Of a DNA stretch of 64,000 nucleotides, positions 31,606 through 40,417 are shown in pieces. Every line of letters begins with the position of its first letter. Position 1 is the first letter of the stretch. Location: positions 1 through 64,000 of the forward strand of contig NZ_FMUX01000027.1 of NCBI RefSeq assembly GCF_900101345.1, given 5' to 3'. The notes beneath the pieces were generated by a model. That model was given only the letters and a program-made list of their open reading frames with translations. It made no database searches and was not told the DNA's origin. The position numbers and the translations under genes are program-made. Source of the DNA: Desulfoluna spongiiphila. GTDB taxonomy: Bacteria; Desulfobacterota; Desulfobacteria; Desulfobacterales; Desulfolunaceae.

Positions 31606-32886
31606 TTAACCCATGCTGTCCAGGGCCTGGGAAAAGTCGGCGATGATGTCGTCGATGTGCTCGATGCCAACGGTGATGCGGATCAATTCCGGCAGGACGC
31701 CTGCCTTGATCTGGTCGGCGTCGCTGAGCTGGCGGTGGGTCATGCTGGCGGGGTGCAGCACGCCGGTGCGGACATCGGCCACGTGGACCACGATCTCGGC
31801 AAGCTGAAGGCTGTTCATCAGGCGTTCGGCGGCGTCTCTGCCCCCTTTGGGACCGAAAGTGAGGACCCCGCTTCCTGCTTTCATGTACTTTTTGCAGAGG
31901 TCGTGGTTGGCGTCGCTTTTAAGAAGGGGGTACTTGACCCAGTCCACGCCGGGGTGGCTCTCCAGGAATTCGGCCAGGGCCAGGGCGTTGCTGCTGTGGC
32001 GCTCCATGCGCAGGTGAAGGGTCTCCAGGCCCTTGTTGGTGAGAAAGGCGTTCTGGGGGGACATGTAGCATCCCAGGTCCCGGATCCACTGGACCCGCGC
32101 TTTGACGATGTAGGCCTGGTTCCCGAAGGTCTCGGTGTAGCTGAGGCCGTGGTAGGATTCGTCGGGCTCGGTGAGGCCGGGGAACTTGCCGTTGTTCCAG
32201 TCAAAGGAGCCCCCGTCCACGATGATGCCCCCCACGCTGGTGGCGTGGCCGTCGGTGTACTTGGTGGTGGAGTGGATCACGATGTCGGCGCCGTGCTCCA
32301 GGGGGCGGCACAGGCAAGGCGTGGGGAAGGTGTTGTCCACGATGAAGGGGACGCCCATGGCCTTGGCGATGGCTGAGAACTTGTCGAAGTCCAGGACCTG
32401 GGTGCCCGGGTTGGACAAGGACTCGCCGAAGAGCAGCTTGGTGTTGGGCTTGAAGGCTTTTTTGATCTCGTCCACAGGGGCACCGGGGTCCACAAAGGTC
32501 ATGTCGATGCCCATTTTCTTCAGGGTGTGCTTGAAGAGGTTGAAGGTGCCGCCGTAGAGGGTGGACAGGGCCACGAAGTGGTCCCCCGCCTCGCAGATAT
32601 TGAGGATGCACACCGTGGATGCAGACTGGCCGGAAGAGAGGGCCAGGGCCCCCACGCCGCCTTCCAGGGCCGCCATTTTGTTTTCAAGGACCTCCACCGT
32701 GGGGTTGCTGATGCGCGAGTACATGTGCCCCGGGACCTTGAGGTCGAAGAGATCTGCGATCTCTTTGCACGTGTCGTACTTGTAGGTGGTGCTCTGCACA
32801 ATGGGGGTGACGCGGGGCTCTCCGTTTTTGGGAGTGAACCCGCATTGAACTGCCTTTGTCTCGATATTCCAGCGTGTCTTATCCAT
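31606..32886 (-). CDS. metY: O-acetylhomoserine sulfhydrylase (aminocarboxypropyltransferase)
   Basis: 426 residues, Cys/Met-metabolism PLP family. PLP lysine K209 in VIHSTTKYTDGH, cofactor-binding SGQSASTVCIL near 86-95, VDNTFPTPCLCRPLEHGAD before the lysine, and the C-terminal ITVGIEHIDDIIADFSQAL. Length (about 430) and the ETKAVQCGFTP start distinguish MetY from the shorter MetB/MetC enzymes. It makes homocysteine directly from O-acetylhomoserine and sulfide, which suits a sulfidogenic anaerobe. It is separated from metX/metW by the tandem repeat but on the same strand, and is divergent from a LysR regulator. Confidence 0.93.
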   Translation of the reverse strand: MDKTRWNIETKAVQCGFTPKNGEPRVTPIVQSTTYKYDTCKEIADLFDLKVPGHMYSRISNPTVEVLENKMAALEGGVGALALSSGQSASTVCILNICEAGDHFVALSTLYGGTFNLFKHTLKKMGIDMTFVDPGAPVDEIKKAFKPNTKLLFGESLSNPGTQVLDFDKFSAIAKAMGVPFIVDNTFPTPCLCRPLEHGADIVIHSTTKYTDGHATSVGGIIVDGGSFDWNNGKFPGLTEPDESYHGLSYTETFGNQAYIVKARVQWIRDLGCYMSPQNAFLTNKGLETLHLRMERHSSNALALAEFLESHPGVDWVKYPLLKSDANHDLCKKYMKAGSGVLTFGPKGGRDAAERLMNSLQLAEIVVHVADVRTGVLHPASMTHRQLSDADQIKAGVLPELIRITVGIEHIDDIIADFSQALDSMG

Positions 32887-33054
32887 TTGAACATCCCGTG
32901 TAAGCGTGGTGAAGTGTTATTGCCGTTGGTTTCCCCTTGCCGCGTGGAAGGGCACGCATCGGTTTTAGCCTAAGTGTTCGCCGTTTTTCAATTGACAAAT
33001 TACCCCACATAGATAATCAAGTAAACTTAAACGAATTAAACTATAGGTTAAGTT
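32887..33054. promoter_or_regulatory. Divergent metY/LysR control region
   Basis: 168 bp between divergent starts, AT-rich next to the LysR gene. CTTAA ... TTAAG dyads around 33026-33052 (CTTAAACGAATTAAACTATAGGTTAAG) are the sort of T-N11-A palindrome used by LysR proteins. No SAM riboswitch pattern was seen in the short metY leader. Confidence 0.45.
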
Positions 33055-33990
33055 ATGCTAAACGATATCGATTTCAACCGACTCAAGGTGTTTTATCGTA
33101 TTTACAGCCAGCAAAGCATCGGGGGGGCGGCAAAGGAGCTGAACGTCACCCCGTCGGCCGTGAGCCAGCATCTGAAAAAGCTGGAGCAGGAGATCAGGGT
33201 GCGGCTGTTTACGCGGATGCACAAACGGCTTGTGCCCACGGTGGAGGCGGACAGGCTGTTTGCGATCCTCAAGCCGTTTCTGGGGGAGTTGCAGGCGGGG
33301 CTGACGCTTTTTCAAAACGGGAAGGACGAGCCGTCCGGGCTTTTGCGCATCGGGGCACCCGTGGAGTTCGGCAAGGCTTTTTTCCCGAAGGTGATGGCCT
33401 TGTTTCGGAAGCAGTACGGGGAGGTGACCTTTTCCCTGACCCTGGGCAATTCGGAGAGGCTCCTTGCCATGGTCAAAAGCGGGGAGCTTGATTTTGCCAT
33501 GGTGGACCTGTTTGCAAGCCAGAGAAAATACGTGGCGGACCTGGGGACCTACCATGTGGAGCCGGTCATCGATGAAGAGGTGATCCTTGCCTGCTCGGCG
33601 GCCTATTTCCATGCCAGGCTGAAGGGAAACGTCTCCCCGGACCACATCCTCACCCAGGATTTCATCTCCTACGAACGGAGCCATCAGGCTTTAAACGGCT
33701 GGTTCAGGCACCACTTCGGCAAACAGTCGGTGAAACCCAGTGTGGTCCTCACCGTGGACAGCGTCCAGGCCGTGCGTTCGGCCATTGAAAGCGACATGGG
33801 GTTGGGGGTGGTGACCCGAAACGCTATTCGTGACCAGCTTGACCGGGGAACAGTCACCCCCATAAAAACCGGCAAGCGGGAGATCGTCAACAAGATCTCC
33901 CTGGTCCAGCTCCAGGACAAGGTCCCCACCTTTACGGAGAAGACAGCCCAGTCGTATTTCAGGGAGGCGCTGCGGGAGATTTCTCAGTAG
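33055..33990 (+). CDS. LysR family transcriptional regulator
   Basis: 311 residues. N-terminal winged helix (residues 8-65): FNRLKVFYRIYSQQSIGGAA, then LNVTPSAVSQHLKKLEQEIRV as the recognition helix and wing. The remainder is a two-lobed periplasmic-binding-like effector domain (SGLLRIGAPVEFGKAFFP, GELDFAMVDLF, VRSAIESDMGLGVVTRNAI). Divergent from metY, so it probably controls sulfur amino-acid synthesis and itself. The co-inducer is unknown; O-acetylserine or homocysteine would be typical of relatives. Confidence 0.9.
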   Translation: MLNDIDFNRLKVFYRIYSQQSIGGAAKELNVTPSAVSQHLKKLEQEIRVRLFTRMHKRLVPTVEADRLFAILKPFLGELQAGLTLFQNGKDEPSGLLRIGAPVEFGKAFFPKVMALFRKQYGEVTFSLTLGNSERLLAMVKSGELDFAMVDLFASQRKYVADLGTYHVEPVIDEEVILACSAAYFHARLKGNVSPDHILTQDFISYERSHQALNGWFRHHFGKQSVKPSVVLTVDSVQAVRSAIESDMGLGVVTRNAIRDQLDRGTVTPIKTGKREIVNKISLVQLQDKVPTFTEKTAQSYFREALREISQ

Positions 33991-34140
33991 GCGGTCGATA
34001 TGCTTTTTGCATCCGGCGGCCCTGCCGGGGGCCAAACTTTTGAAAAGTTTGATAAACAGGTTAAAAGAAACAGATTCAGTTTAATCTGAACCAAAGGCGA
34101 ATGTGATTTTCCCTGAGGAACGAAGGGGAAAGCGCATTCG

Positions 34141-34180
34141 CAACCTGCTTTCGAGGTGGCTCACCTCGCCGCCGGAGGCA
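34141..34180. repeat. Dispersed hairpin repeat, family C (copy 2, covariant stem)
   Basis: CAACCTGCTTTCGAGGTGG followed by CTCACCTCGCCGCCGGAGGC. Compared with copy 1, both stem arms changed together (AAGGTG/CACCTT to GAGGTG/CACCTC), so pairing is kept. It lies downstream of both the LysR gene and, on the other strand, dctP. Confidence 0.75.
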
Positions 34181-34224
34181 AGCTTTTTGAGCCGATGTTG
34201 ACCAGGAAAGGCATGGGGGGCGAA

Positions 34225-34257
34225 GCCGGGGTATGATGACATACCCCGGCTATTTTA
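34225..34257 (+). terminator. Terminator-like hairpin between LysR and dctP genes
   Basis: GCCGGGGTATG-ATGA-CATACCCCGGC, an 11-bp perfect stem with a 4-nt loop, followed on the plus strand by TATTTTATA. It likely ends rightward transcripts and may also protect the 3' end of the TRAP operon mRNA on the other strand. Confidence 0.65.
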
Positions 34258-34270
34258 TACGGAGTGGGTT

Positions 34271-35284
34271 TTATTCGAACTCAGCCAGCTCTTTTTCAAG
34301 CTTTTCGAGCATGTTAGCGCAACGCTTGCTCAGTTTCTTTTTATAATATTCGCGTACGGGCAGAGCCGCTTTTTTGAAGGCAGCATGCTGCTCGGCAGAC
34401 AGGTTGACGACTTCGGTGTGGGCGGCAAGGGTCTTGGCGGCCTTTTCGTTGGCTTCTTTCTGGAGATCGTAAGCGTAGCCACGCATCTCTGTGACTGTTT
34501 CGGAGAGGATTTTCTGCAGGTCCTTGGGCAGGGACTTGAAGAAACGGTCGTTCATGAACACACCTTCAAGGTACATGATGTGGTTGGACATGATGAGGTA
34601 CTTCTGTACTTCGTACCACTTCATATCCACCAGCGCGGACAGGGGGTTTTCCACGCCGTCCACCATGTTCAGCTGAAGAGCGCTGTACACGTCGGTGTAG
34701 GCAACCGGAGTGGCGTTGGCATTGTAGGCCTCATAGTTTTTGATGATCAGCGGGGTGTCCATGGTGCGGAACGGCAGGCCTTTAAAGTCGGCAGGGCCCG
34801 TGATCTTTTTATCACTCAGCCAGTCACTTGCGCCCAGGGGCCACAGGTCCATCAGGCGCAGGCTCTTCTCCGCGTACGCACCCGCGAGGTCCTTTTTGAC
34901 CACCTGGCTTTTACCCAGGAATTCGTAGGCTTTTTCCACGCTGGAGGGCAGCAGGAAGTGCAGGGCGAACATCTGGCCTTCGGGCACGATGGTGGAGACG
35001 TTGCCGGGGCTGACGATGGCCATCTGGGTGGAACCGGTAAGCAGGTGCTCCACCAGGTCCACGCCCACACCGAGCTGGCCGACCTGGAAAATCTCAAACG
35101 TGATTCGGCCGTTGCTTTTTTCCGTTACGCGGCGGGCAAATTCCTTTGCGTATTTGTCCGGTACGGTGTCCGCGTACTCTTCGTGGGTAATCTTAAAGGT
35201 GTAGGTTCCTCGTTTGGCAGATGCGGGAAGCGCACCGGCAAAAACAATCAACAGCATCAAACCAAGCGTACAAAACTTTTTCAT
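34271..35284 (-). CDS. dctP: TRAP transporter substrate-binding protein (DctP type)
   Basis: 337 residues with a signal peptide (MKKFCTLGLMLLIVFAGALPASA). The mature part shows DctP hallmarks: FKITHEEYADTVPDKYAKEFA, a GVGVDLVEHLLTGSTQMAIVSPGNVS lobe, and FKGLPFRTMDTPLIIKNYEA, whose arginine normally salt-bridges the substrate carboxylate. Substrates of this family are carboxylates, including amino and organic acids and ectoines. AGGAG precedes the start. It is the last gene of the catabolic operon. The symbol names the protein type; the actual ligand is unknown but presumably feeds the DpaL/hydrolase pathway upstream. Confidence 0.92.
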   Translation of the reverse strand: MKKFCTLGLMLLIVFAGALPASAKRGTYTFKITHEEYADTVPDKYAKEFARRVTEKSNGRITFEIFQVGQLGVGVDLVEHLLTGSTQMAIVSPGNVSTIVPEGQMFALHFLLPSSVEKAYEFLGKSQVVKKDLAGAYAEKSLRLMDLWPLGASDWLSDKKITGPADFKGLPFRTMDTPLIIKNYEAYNANATPVAYTDVYSALQLNMVDGVENPLSALVDMKWYEVQKYLIMSNHIMYLEGVFMNDRFFKSLPKDLQKILSETVTEMRGYAYDLQKEANEKAAKTLAAHTEVVNLSAEQHAAFKKAALPVREYYKKKLSKRCANMLEKLEKELAEFE

Positions 35285-35327
35285 CTCTCACTCCTAAGTA
35301 AATGATCTATTATTTCAAATTGATGAA

Positions 35328-36602
35328 TTACTTCATCAACCCTCCCAGGAACAATGAAATTTCGGGAAACGCGGAAATCAGGAAACAGGCAAAGAGCAGA
35401 ATGGCGATATACGGCCCTTCGTTTCGAATGACTTCAAGGTACGGTTTGTCGAAGATGGCACAGCAGGTGAAGATGCTTGTGCCGAAGGGCGGTGTGCCGG
35501 AGCCGATGGCGACCTGCAGGGTAATCAGAACACCCAGGTGCACCAGGTCAATGCCGGCACTGTGGGCGATGGGGGCAAAAATGGGGGTAAGGATAAGGAT
35601 AACAACAACGGCTTCCACAAACATGCACCCGATGAAGAACACGAGGTTTACGGTAAGCAGGATAAGGAAGACAGAGGCCGACTCGCCAAGCAAACCCTGG
35701 GTAAGGATTTGCGGGATACGGTCGTAGGAGATGACCCATGAGAAGCTCTGGCCCACGGCAACAAGGACGAAGACAACCGTGGTCAGCACGCCGGTGGAAA
35801 GAGAAATGTCATAGAGGTCTTTAATCTTCACCGACTTGTAAATGACCATTTCCACAAAGGCTGCATACAGCACACTGGCGGCGGCTGCTTCGGTGGGGCT
35901 GAAAATCCCGGAGTAGATACCGCCCATGATGATGACGGGAAAACCGAAGGGCAGGATGCACCGCCTGGTGGCTGCCACTCGTTCAGCGGTGGACGCCCTG
36001 GGCAGACGGGGAATGTCATTTTTCTTTGCGTAAAATACGTTGTACGCAACGAACAGGGCAATAATAACGATGGCGGGCCCGATGCCTGCGATGAACAATT
36101 TGCCGATGGACGCGCCACTTGCGACGCCGTAGACGATCATGCCAAGGCTTGGCGGAATAAGATACGCCAGGTTACTGGAGTTGATGATAAGTGCCAGGGC
36201 TTCGCTGTCGCTGTATCCTCGGTCCAGAAGTTTTTTCCGCACCGGGGTCCCGACGGCAACAACCGTTGCCTGGGTGGAACCGGAGACGGCACCGAACAGG
36301 GCACAGGTGATGGAGGTGGTGGAGGCCAGGCCGCCGCTCCGGTGACCCACCAGGCTTTCAACAAAATCGAGCAGGCGCTCCGAGGTCTGTCCCTTGCTCA
36401 TGATATCGGCAGCGAGAATGAACATGGGGATGGCCATAAGCACGGGGGCCTGAACCCCCAGCATCATCTGCTGAACCACGATAAAGGGCTGAACCATGGG
36501 CGTATACATGAGTACATACACAAGGGTGGAAAGAAGCATGGTCATCATCATGGGGAACCCCATGAGCAGCAAGAGAAGCATTAAACCAAAAAGAATCAGC
36601 AT
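35328..36602 (-). CDS. dctM: TRAP transporter large permease (DctM type)
   Basis: 424 residues, about 12 hydrophobic helices. Family signatures: MGFPMMMTMLLSTLVYVL, PVLMAIPMFILAADIMSKG, GLASTTSITCALFGAVSGSTQATVVAVGT, IPPSLGMIVYGVASGASIG, and FFIGCMFVEAVVVILILTPIFAP, GTPPFGTSIFTCC near the end. It catalyses sodium-driven import of the ligand delivered by DctP. Its start overlaps the end of dctQ by 7 nt. Length is normal. Confidence 0.93.
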   Translation of the reverse strand: MLILFGLMLLLLLMGFPMMMTMLLSTLVYVLMYTPMVQPFIVVQQMMLGVQAPVLMAIPMFILAADIMSKGQTSERLLDFVESLVGHRSGGLASTTSITCALFGAVSGSTQATVVAVGTPVRKKLLDRGYSDSEALALIINSSNLAYLIPPSLGMIVYGVASGASIGKLFIAGIGPAIVIIALFVAYNVFYAKKNDIPRLPRASTAERVAATRRCILPFGFPVIIMGGIYSGIFSPTEAAAASVLYAAFVEMVIYKSVKIKDLYDISLSTGVLTTVVFVLVAVGQSFSWVISYDRIPQILTQGLLGESASVFLILLTVNLVFFIGCMFVEAVVVILILTPIFAPIAHSAGIDLVHLGVLITLQVAIGSGTPPFGTSIFTCCAIFDKPYLEVIRNEGPYIAILLFACFLISAFPEISLFLGGLMK

Positions 36603-37123
36603 TCTATTTTCCCCTCCTCGGGTTTTTCCGTACCAATGTAGAGGCCGGGCTCTTTGATGTTGATGATGATATTCATCAGATATTGAATGGCCCCGAGCCC
36701 GAACCCTACGGGAATAACAGCAGCGCGAATCCAGTCCGGTATTTCCAGGGCGGAGGTCACCTTGCCCAGCATCTGGGTGTATTCAATATAGTCGAGGGCG
36801 ATGGTGCTGACGTAAACGTAGGTTGCCATGGTCACAAACGAGATGAAGATCGTCAGCAGCTTTTGTGCCTTGAGGGGGAGCGTATCAAAAATCGCAGTCA
36901 TCCTGATGTGGCGTCCCTTACGGGCGGCATAGCCTATGCCGCTGAATGTCACGAGAATAAGCAGCGAACCGCCGATCTCGTCTGCTGAAGCCATGCTTTT
37001 CATAAACAGCTTGCGGGAGACGACATTGCAAATCAGGAGGGTGGCCATGAGCATTACGCCACTGGCCAGAACCCACTCCGTAATCAGTGCAATGAGGTCG
37101 TCAATTTTCCAAAAAAGTTTCAT
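36596..37123 (-). CDS. dctQ: TRAP transporter small permease (DctQ type)
   Basis: 175 residues with four transmembrane helices (about 13-35, 50-68, 88-108, 135-155), the usual DctQ layout, including SADEIGGSLLILVTFSGIGYAARKGRHIRMT, where the glycine-rich turn and the RKGRHIR basic segment are typical. Overlaps dctM. A 94-nt gap separates it from the racemase-fold gene upstream; that gap holds a small TTACA/TGTAA dyad, so an internal promoter or processing site is possible. Confidence 0.9.
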   Translation of the reverse strand: MKLFWKIDDLIALITEWVLASGVMLMATLLICNVVSRKLFMKSMASADEIGGSLLILVTFSGIGYAARKGRHIRMTAIFDTLPLKAQKLLTIFISFVTMATYVYVSTIALDYIEYTQMLGKVTSALEIPDWIRAAVIPVGFGLGAIQYLMNIIINIKEPGLYIGTEKPEEGKIEC

Positions 37124-37217
37124 GCAATCTCCTCCTACCCATGCCTTCGGGTACGTTACACATGTAATCTCTAACTGAATAAATACAGGTTAAGCGGCTG
37201 CAAAAAACCCCAAGGCG

Positions 37218-37988
37218 CTACCCTTTCAGTAATTGTCCAAATCCTTCTATTCCGGGCTGTTTTCCAACAAGCGTCATTGCATGCCAGAACATCGCCTGAG
37301 TACTTGTAACAATCGGAACTCCGACTTCAGCCTCAAGTTCATCAATGTGCTCAAGGGCACGTAAATTCGTGCAGGACATAAACAGCGCATCCGTGGGGGC
37401 CTGGGCCAGGATGCGTCTGGCCCCTTCCAGCATCGAGTCAAAGGAGACCGTGGTGATGTCGGTGTCTTTTTCGATGCGCAGCGCCCCGATGGTGGGCACT
37501 TCAAGGCCTTCTGCCGCAAGCTGCCGATAGAGCGGGTAGTTCACCTCAGTCGGATACGGCGAAAAGATAGAGACACGTTTGGCCTTTAAATGCTTGAAGG
37601 CGGCAAGGGCTCCGGCCCACGGGTTTGTTGCGGGGATCCCGGGGGTGTTTGCGGTGAGCAGCTCCCGGATCTTTTCATTGCCGATGACAATGGAGGCCGA
37701 GGTGCAGCCGAAGGCCATGACATCCATGGGAAGCCCGGTTGCGATGAGCTCTGCAGACTGGGTGATGCCCCGGGAAATCTCCGCCAGGGCCTCTTTGGTC
37801 ATGGCGCTTGAGTAGTAGACGCGGTTGCTGAAGACCATGGCGGAGGATCCCACCAGCATGTTCAGGTCCCTTTCAATGGAATGATCCGTTGAAAGCTGCA
37901 CCAGCCCGATATGCACCTTGTCCGGCCGGGGAGCCTTGGAATGTTCCAGAAAGAGTTCGCTTGCTTCGTAATCAGACTGGCTGAGCAT
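37218..37988 (-). CDS. Asp/Glu racemase-fold protein, EutA / maleate-isomerase-like
   Basis: 256 residues. Two catalytic cysteines of the Asp/Glu racemase superfamily are visible: AFGCTSASIVIG and LFMSCTNLRALEHI, each followed by Thr/Ser as in arylmalonate decarboxylase, maleate isomerase and the ectoine-utilisation protein EutA. The N-terminal IGLVQLSTDHSIERDLN and the segment IFSPYPTEVNYPLYRQL also resemble EutA. Its start lies within the M20 gene (17-nt overlap), so it is tightly coupled. It may racemise or isomerise an intermediate. The reaction is not determined. Confidence 0.82.
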   Translation of the reverse strand: MLSQSDYEASELFLEHSKAPRPDKVHIGLVQLSTDHSIERDLNMLVGSSAMVFSNRVYYSSAMTKEALAEISRGITQSAELIATGLPMDVMAFGCTSASIVIGNEKIRELLTANTPGIPATNPWAGALAAFKHLKAKRVSIFSPYPTEVNYPLYRQLAAEGLEVPTIGALRIEKDTDITTVSFDSMLEGARRILAQAPTDALFMSCTNLRALEHIDELEAEVGVPIVTSTQAMFWHAMTLVGKQPGIEGFGQLLKG

Positions 37989-39213
37989 GGGATACGCCCT
38001 CCTTATTGATCTCGGCTGCGTAGGTTGCGCACATGGCGGCGTACATCATGGTGGCACGCAGCACCTGCTTTTTTTCCACGTATTCGTTGGGCACGTGGCA
38101 TGCCGCGATCACACCCGGGCCGTAGCCGATGACGGGGATACCGTGCTTGCCCATGATGGCGACCCCGTTGGTGGAAAACGGCCATGTTGTCAGTGTGGGC
38201 GGCGTGTTGAACAGCCCTTCGTAGGCCTTGACGGTGCTGCGGGTGACCACGTGGTCTTTTTCGATTTTCCAGGCGGGGAAGGTGCACTCTTTGCAGGGGA
38301 TAAGGCCTGTGTAGGACGGCTCCTCAAAGGTGTGGAACTCAACGGTCGCCCGGGCCGCCTGAACCGAAGGCAGCTCCTTCACCTGCTCCAGGGCATACTG
38401 GGGAGACTCCCCCCATGTCAGTCTTCGGTCGATGGTCAGTTCGCAGTAATCCGCCACGGACGAGCGGGACGGCGCGCCGGAGATCATCTCCGAGACCACC
38501 AGAGTGCCTTTGCCCAGGTCCTCGTCTTCGATGGTGAGGCTGGTGCTCAGCGCTTCCAGCTCGGACACAATCTTTGCCATGGCGTAGATGGCGTTGTCCC
38601 CCATGTGGGGGGCGGAGGCATGGGCGCTCTGGCCTGTCACGGAGATCTTGAGCTCCATGCGGCCCTTCTGGGCGAGGGAGATCCGGTCGTCGCTGGGCTC
38701 TGCGATGATCACAACGTCGGGGGAGACCCCTTCGTTTTCGATGAGGTATTCCCACGCCAGCCCCTCGCAGGGCTCTTCCTGCACTGTGGCGCACACCATG
38801 TAGGTGAACTGGTCGGTGAGGGAGAGGTCCCGCAGGACCTTTCCCGCATAGACCATGGAGGCGATGGCCGCTTTCATGTCCGAGGCCCCGCGACCGTAGA
38901 GGCAGGTGTCGTCCTGGTCACCGGAAAAGGGCGGACGCGTCCATTGCTCCCGGTTGCCCGCACCCACGGTGTCCATGTGCCCGTCGGCGGCGATGAGGGT
39001 CTTGCCGGTTCCCACGGAGCCGCGGACGTTGCCCATGGGGTCCACGGTGACGTCATCAAATCCCAGCTCCCGCATCTTGTCCGCAACGAGGGCGGCAACC
39101 CCTTTCTCGTTGCCGGAGAGGCTTTCAGTTTTGATGAGTTCACAGGCAAACTCACAGATGTCCCGGGCATAATCCTCGGTGCTGGACACGATTTTTTCAT
39201 ACATATCAGACAT
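37972..39213 (-). CDS. M20 family metallohydrolase, YgeY-like
   Basis: 413 residues from ATG 39213 (AGGAA 5 nt upstream). M20 di-zinc ligands are visible: ADGHMDTV (H and D), GRGASDMKAA (bridging D), VQEEPCEG (EE pair), IAEPSD and a C-terminal GPGVIAACHVPNEYV (H). The ending WPFSTNGVAIMGKHGIPVIGYGPG closely fits the YgeY group, which in E. coli neighbours the diaminopropionate ammonia-lyase YgeX, as here. Such enzymes cleave amides or carbamoyl/acyl groups from amino acids. Likely role: releasing a diamino acid for DpaL. Confidence 0.87.
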   Translation of the reverse strand: MSDMYEKIVSSTEDYARDICEFACELIKTESLSGNEKGVAALVADKMRELGFDDVTVDPMGNVRGSVGTGKTLIAADGHMDTVGAGNREQWTRPPFSGDQDDTCLYGRGASDMKAAIASMVYAGKVLRDLSLTDQFTYMVCATVQEEPCEGLAWEYLIENEGVSPDVVIIAEPSDDRISLAQKGRMELKISVTGQSAHASAPHMGDNAIYAMAKIVSELEALSTSLTIEDEDLGKGTLVVSEMISGAPSRSSVADYCELTIDRRLTWGESPQYALEQVKELPSVQAARATVEFHTFEEPSYTGLIPCKECTFPAWKIEKDHVVTRSTVKAYEGLFNTPPTLTTWPFSTNGVAIMGKHGIPVIGYGPGVIAACHVPNEYVEKKQVLRATMMYAAMCATYAAEINKEGVSHAQPV

Positions 39214-39221
39214 CACGATTC

Positions 39222-40388
39222 CTATTTTATAATCACCATGTGTTCGGCGGCCCTGGGGGAGAGCAGTTCGGGGCCATCTTCCGTGATCACAATGTTCTCT
39301 TCGTGTACCATCTCCTTGCCGGGGGCATAGACCATGCCGGGTTCAAGGGTGATGACCATGCCCGCCTCCAGCGTGGTGTTGTCCGTGGCCGTGTTGGAGG
39401 GCCACTCCGTGAGCTGGCTGCCGAGGCCGTGGCCGAGGCGTCCCACGCCGCTGCCCAGGGCGCCGCCCTCTTCCATGACGCTCCACATGGCGTTGTAGAT
39501 ATCCGTGGTGGTGGCTCCGGGGCGGGCCACCTTCAGGCCGGCTTCCGTTGCTTCATACACGCAGTCATAGGCGCGCTGGGTCTCGTCACTGCAATGGCCG
39601 AAGGCAAAGTTGCGGTCAAAGTCCGAGAAATACCCGTCGTGCACCGCCCCCACGTCGATAATCAGCACGTCGCCCTCTTCAATGCGGCGGGGGGTGGGGC
39701 CCATGATGATGCTGTCATAGCCGTCGGGGCCGGATCCGGAGATGAGGTATTTGACGAATTCGGCGCCGTGGTTGAGCATGTTGATCCGCATCTGGCGGCA
39801 GATCTCCTGCTCGGTCTGGCCGATTTTTGCGTGGGTGGGGAGCATGTCGAAGCCGTGGCCGGCGATCTCGCAGGCCCTTTTGATCTTGGCAATCTCCGCC
39901 GGGGACTTGATGGCGCGCAGGTGGTGCATCTCATAGGCGATGTCCACAAACTCTTTTCCGTCCACAAGGGAGGCCAGCTTCAGGTAATCCGCCGTGGGCA
40001 TGCGAAGGTAAGACTCCTGGCCAAGGGTGGCGCCGATGCGGCCGAAGCGGGTGGGCAGGGAGTTGACGACACCTGCCACCAGGGAGATGCCGTCGTCTTC
40101 GGGGTTGGGTGAGGACCAGGTCAGGACGTGGTCCAGCCAGGTGCTGCGCATGCCGCTTTCGCCGATGCCGGGGATCACGGCAACGGGTTTTCCCGTAAGG
40201 GGAATGACCAGAAACCAGGGCCGGGTGGGGCTCTCCCAGAATTGGGTGTAAAAACCGGTGAAGTAGCGGACGTTGGCCTCGGTGGTGAGAAAGACGGCGT
40301 CCAGCTTTTTCTCCTGCATGACTTTCTGCATGCGGGCGGTACGCGTTTCAAAATCTTCAGCGGTGAATCCAGATTCGAGTATGCTCAT
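39222..40388 (-). CDS. M24 family (Xaa-Pro peptidase / ectoine hydrolase-like) hydrolase
   Basis: 388 residues from ATG 40388; the longer frame to 40439 reaches only into the previous gene. N-terminal creatinase-like domain (VFLTTEANVRYFTGFYTQFWESPTRPWF) and pita-bread catalytic domain with all five metal ligands in order: D in IIDVGAV, D in FSDFDRNF, H in RLGHGLG, E in TLEPGMV, E in VHEENIV. The same fold serves aminopeptidase P, creatinase and the ectoine hydrolase DoeA/EutD. Given the EutA-like and TRAP genes beside it, ring or amide opening of an ectoine-like compound is plausible, but a dipeptidase role cannot be excluded. Confidence 0.87.
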   Translation of the reverse strand: MSILESGFTAEDFETRTARMQKVMQEKKLDAVFLTTEANVRYFTGFYTQFWESPTRPWFLVIPLTGKPVAVIPGIGESGMRSTWLDHVLTWSSPNPEDDGISLVAGVVNSLPTRFGRIGATLGQESYLRMPTADYLKLASLVDGKEFVDIAYEMHHLRAIKSPAEIAKIKRACEIAGHGFDMLPTHAKIGQTEQEICRQMRINMLNHGAEFVKYLISGSGPDGYDSIIMGPTPRRIEEGDVLIIDVGAVHDGYFSDFDRNFAFGHCSDETQRAYDCVYEATEAGLKVARPGATTTDIYNAMWSVMEEGGALGSGVGRLGHGLGSQLTEWPSNTATDNTTLEAGMVITLEPGMVYAPGKEMVHEENIVITEDGPELLSPRAAEHMVIIK

Positions 40389-40417
40389 CGTTTCTATCCT
40401 AAAATCACTCTGGTGGA

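Noticed and set aside
30690..31670. Several repeated ORFs on both strands, up to 278 codons
   Set aside because: They arise from the 181-bp tandem repeat, whose period is not a multiple of three, and have no ribosome sites.
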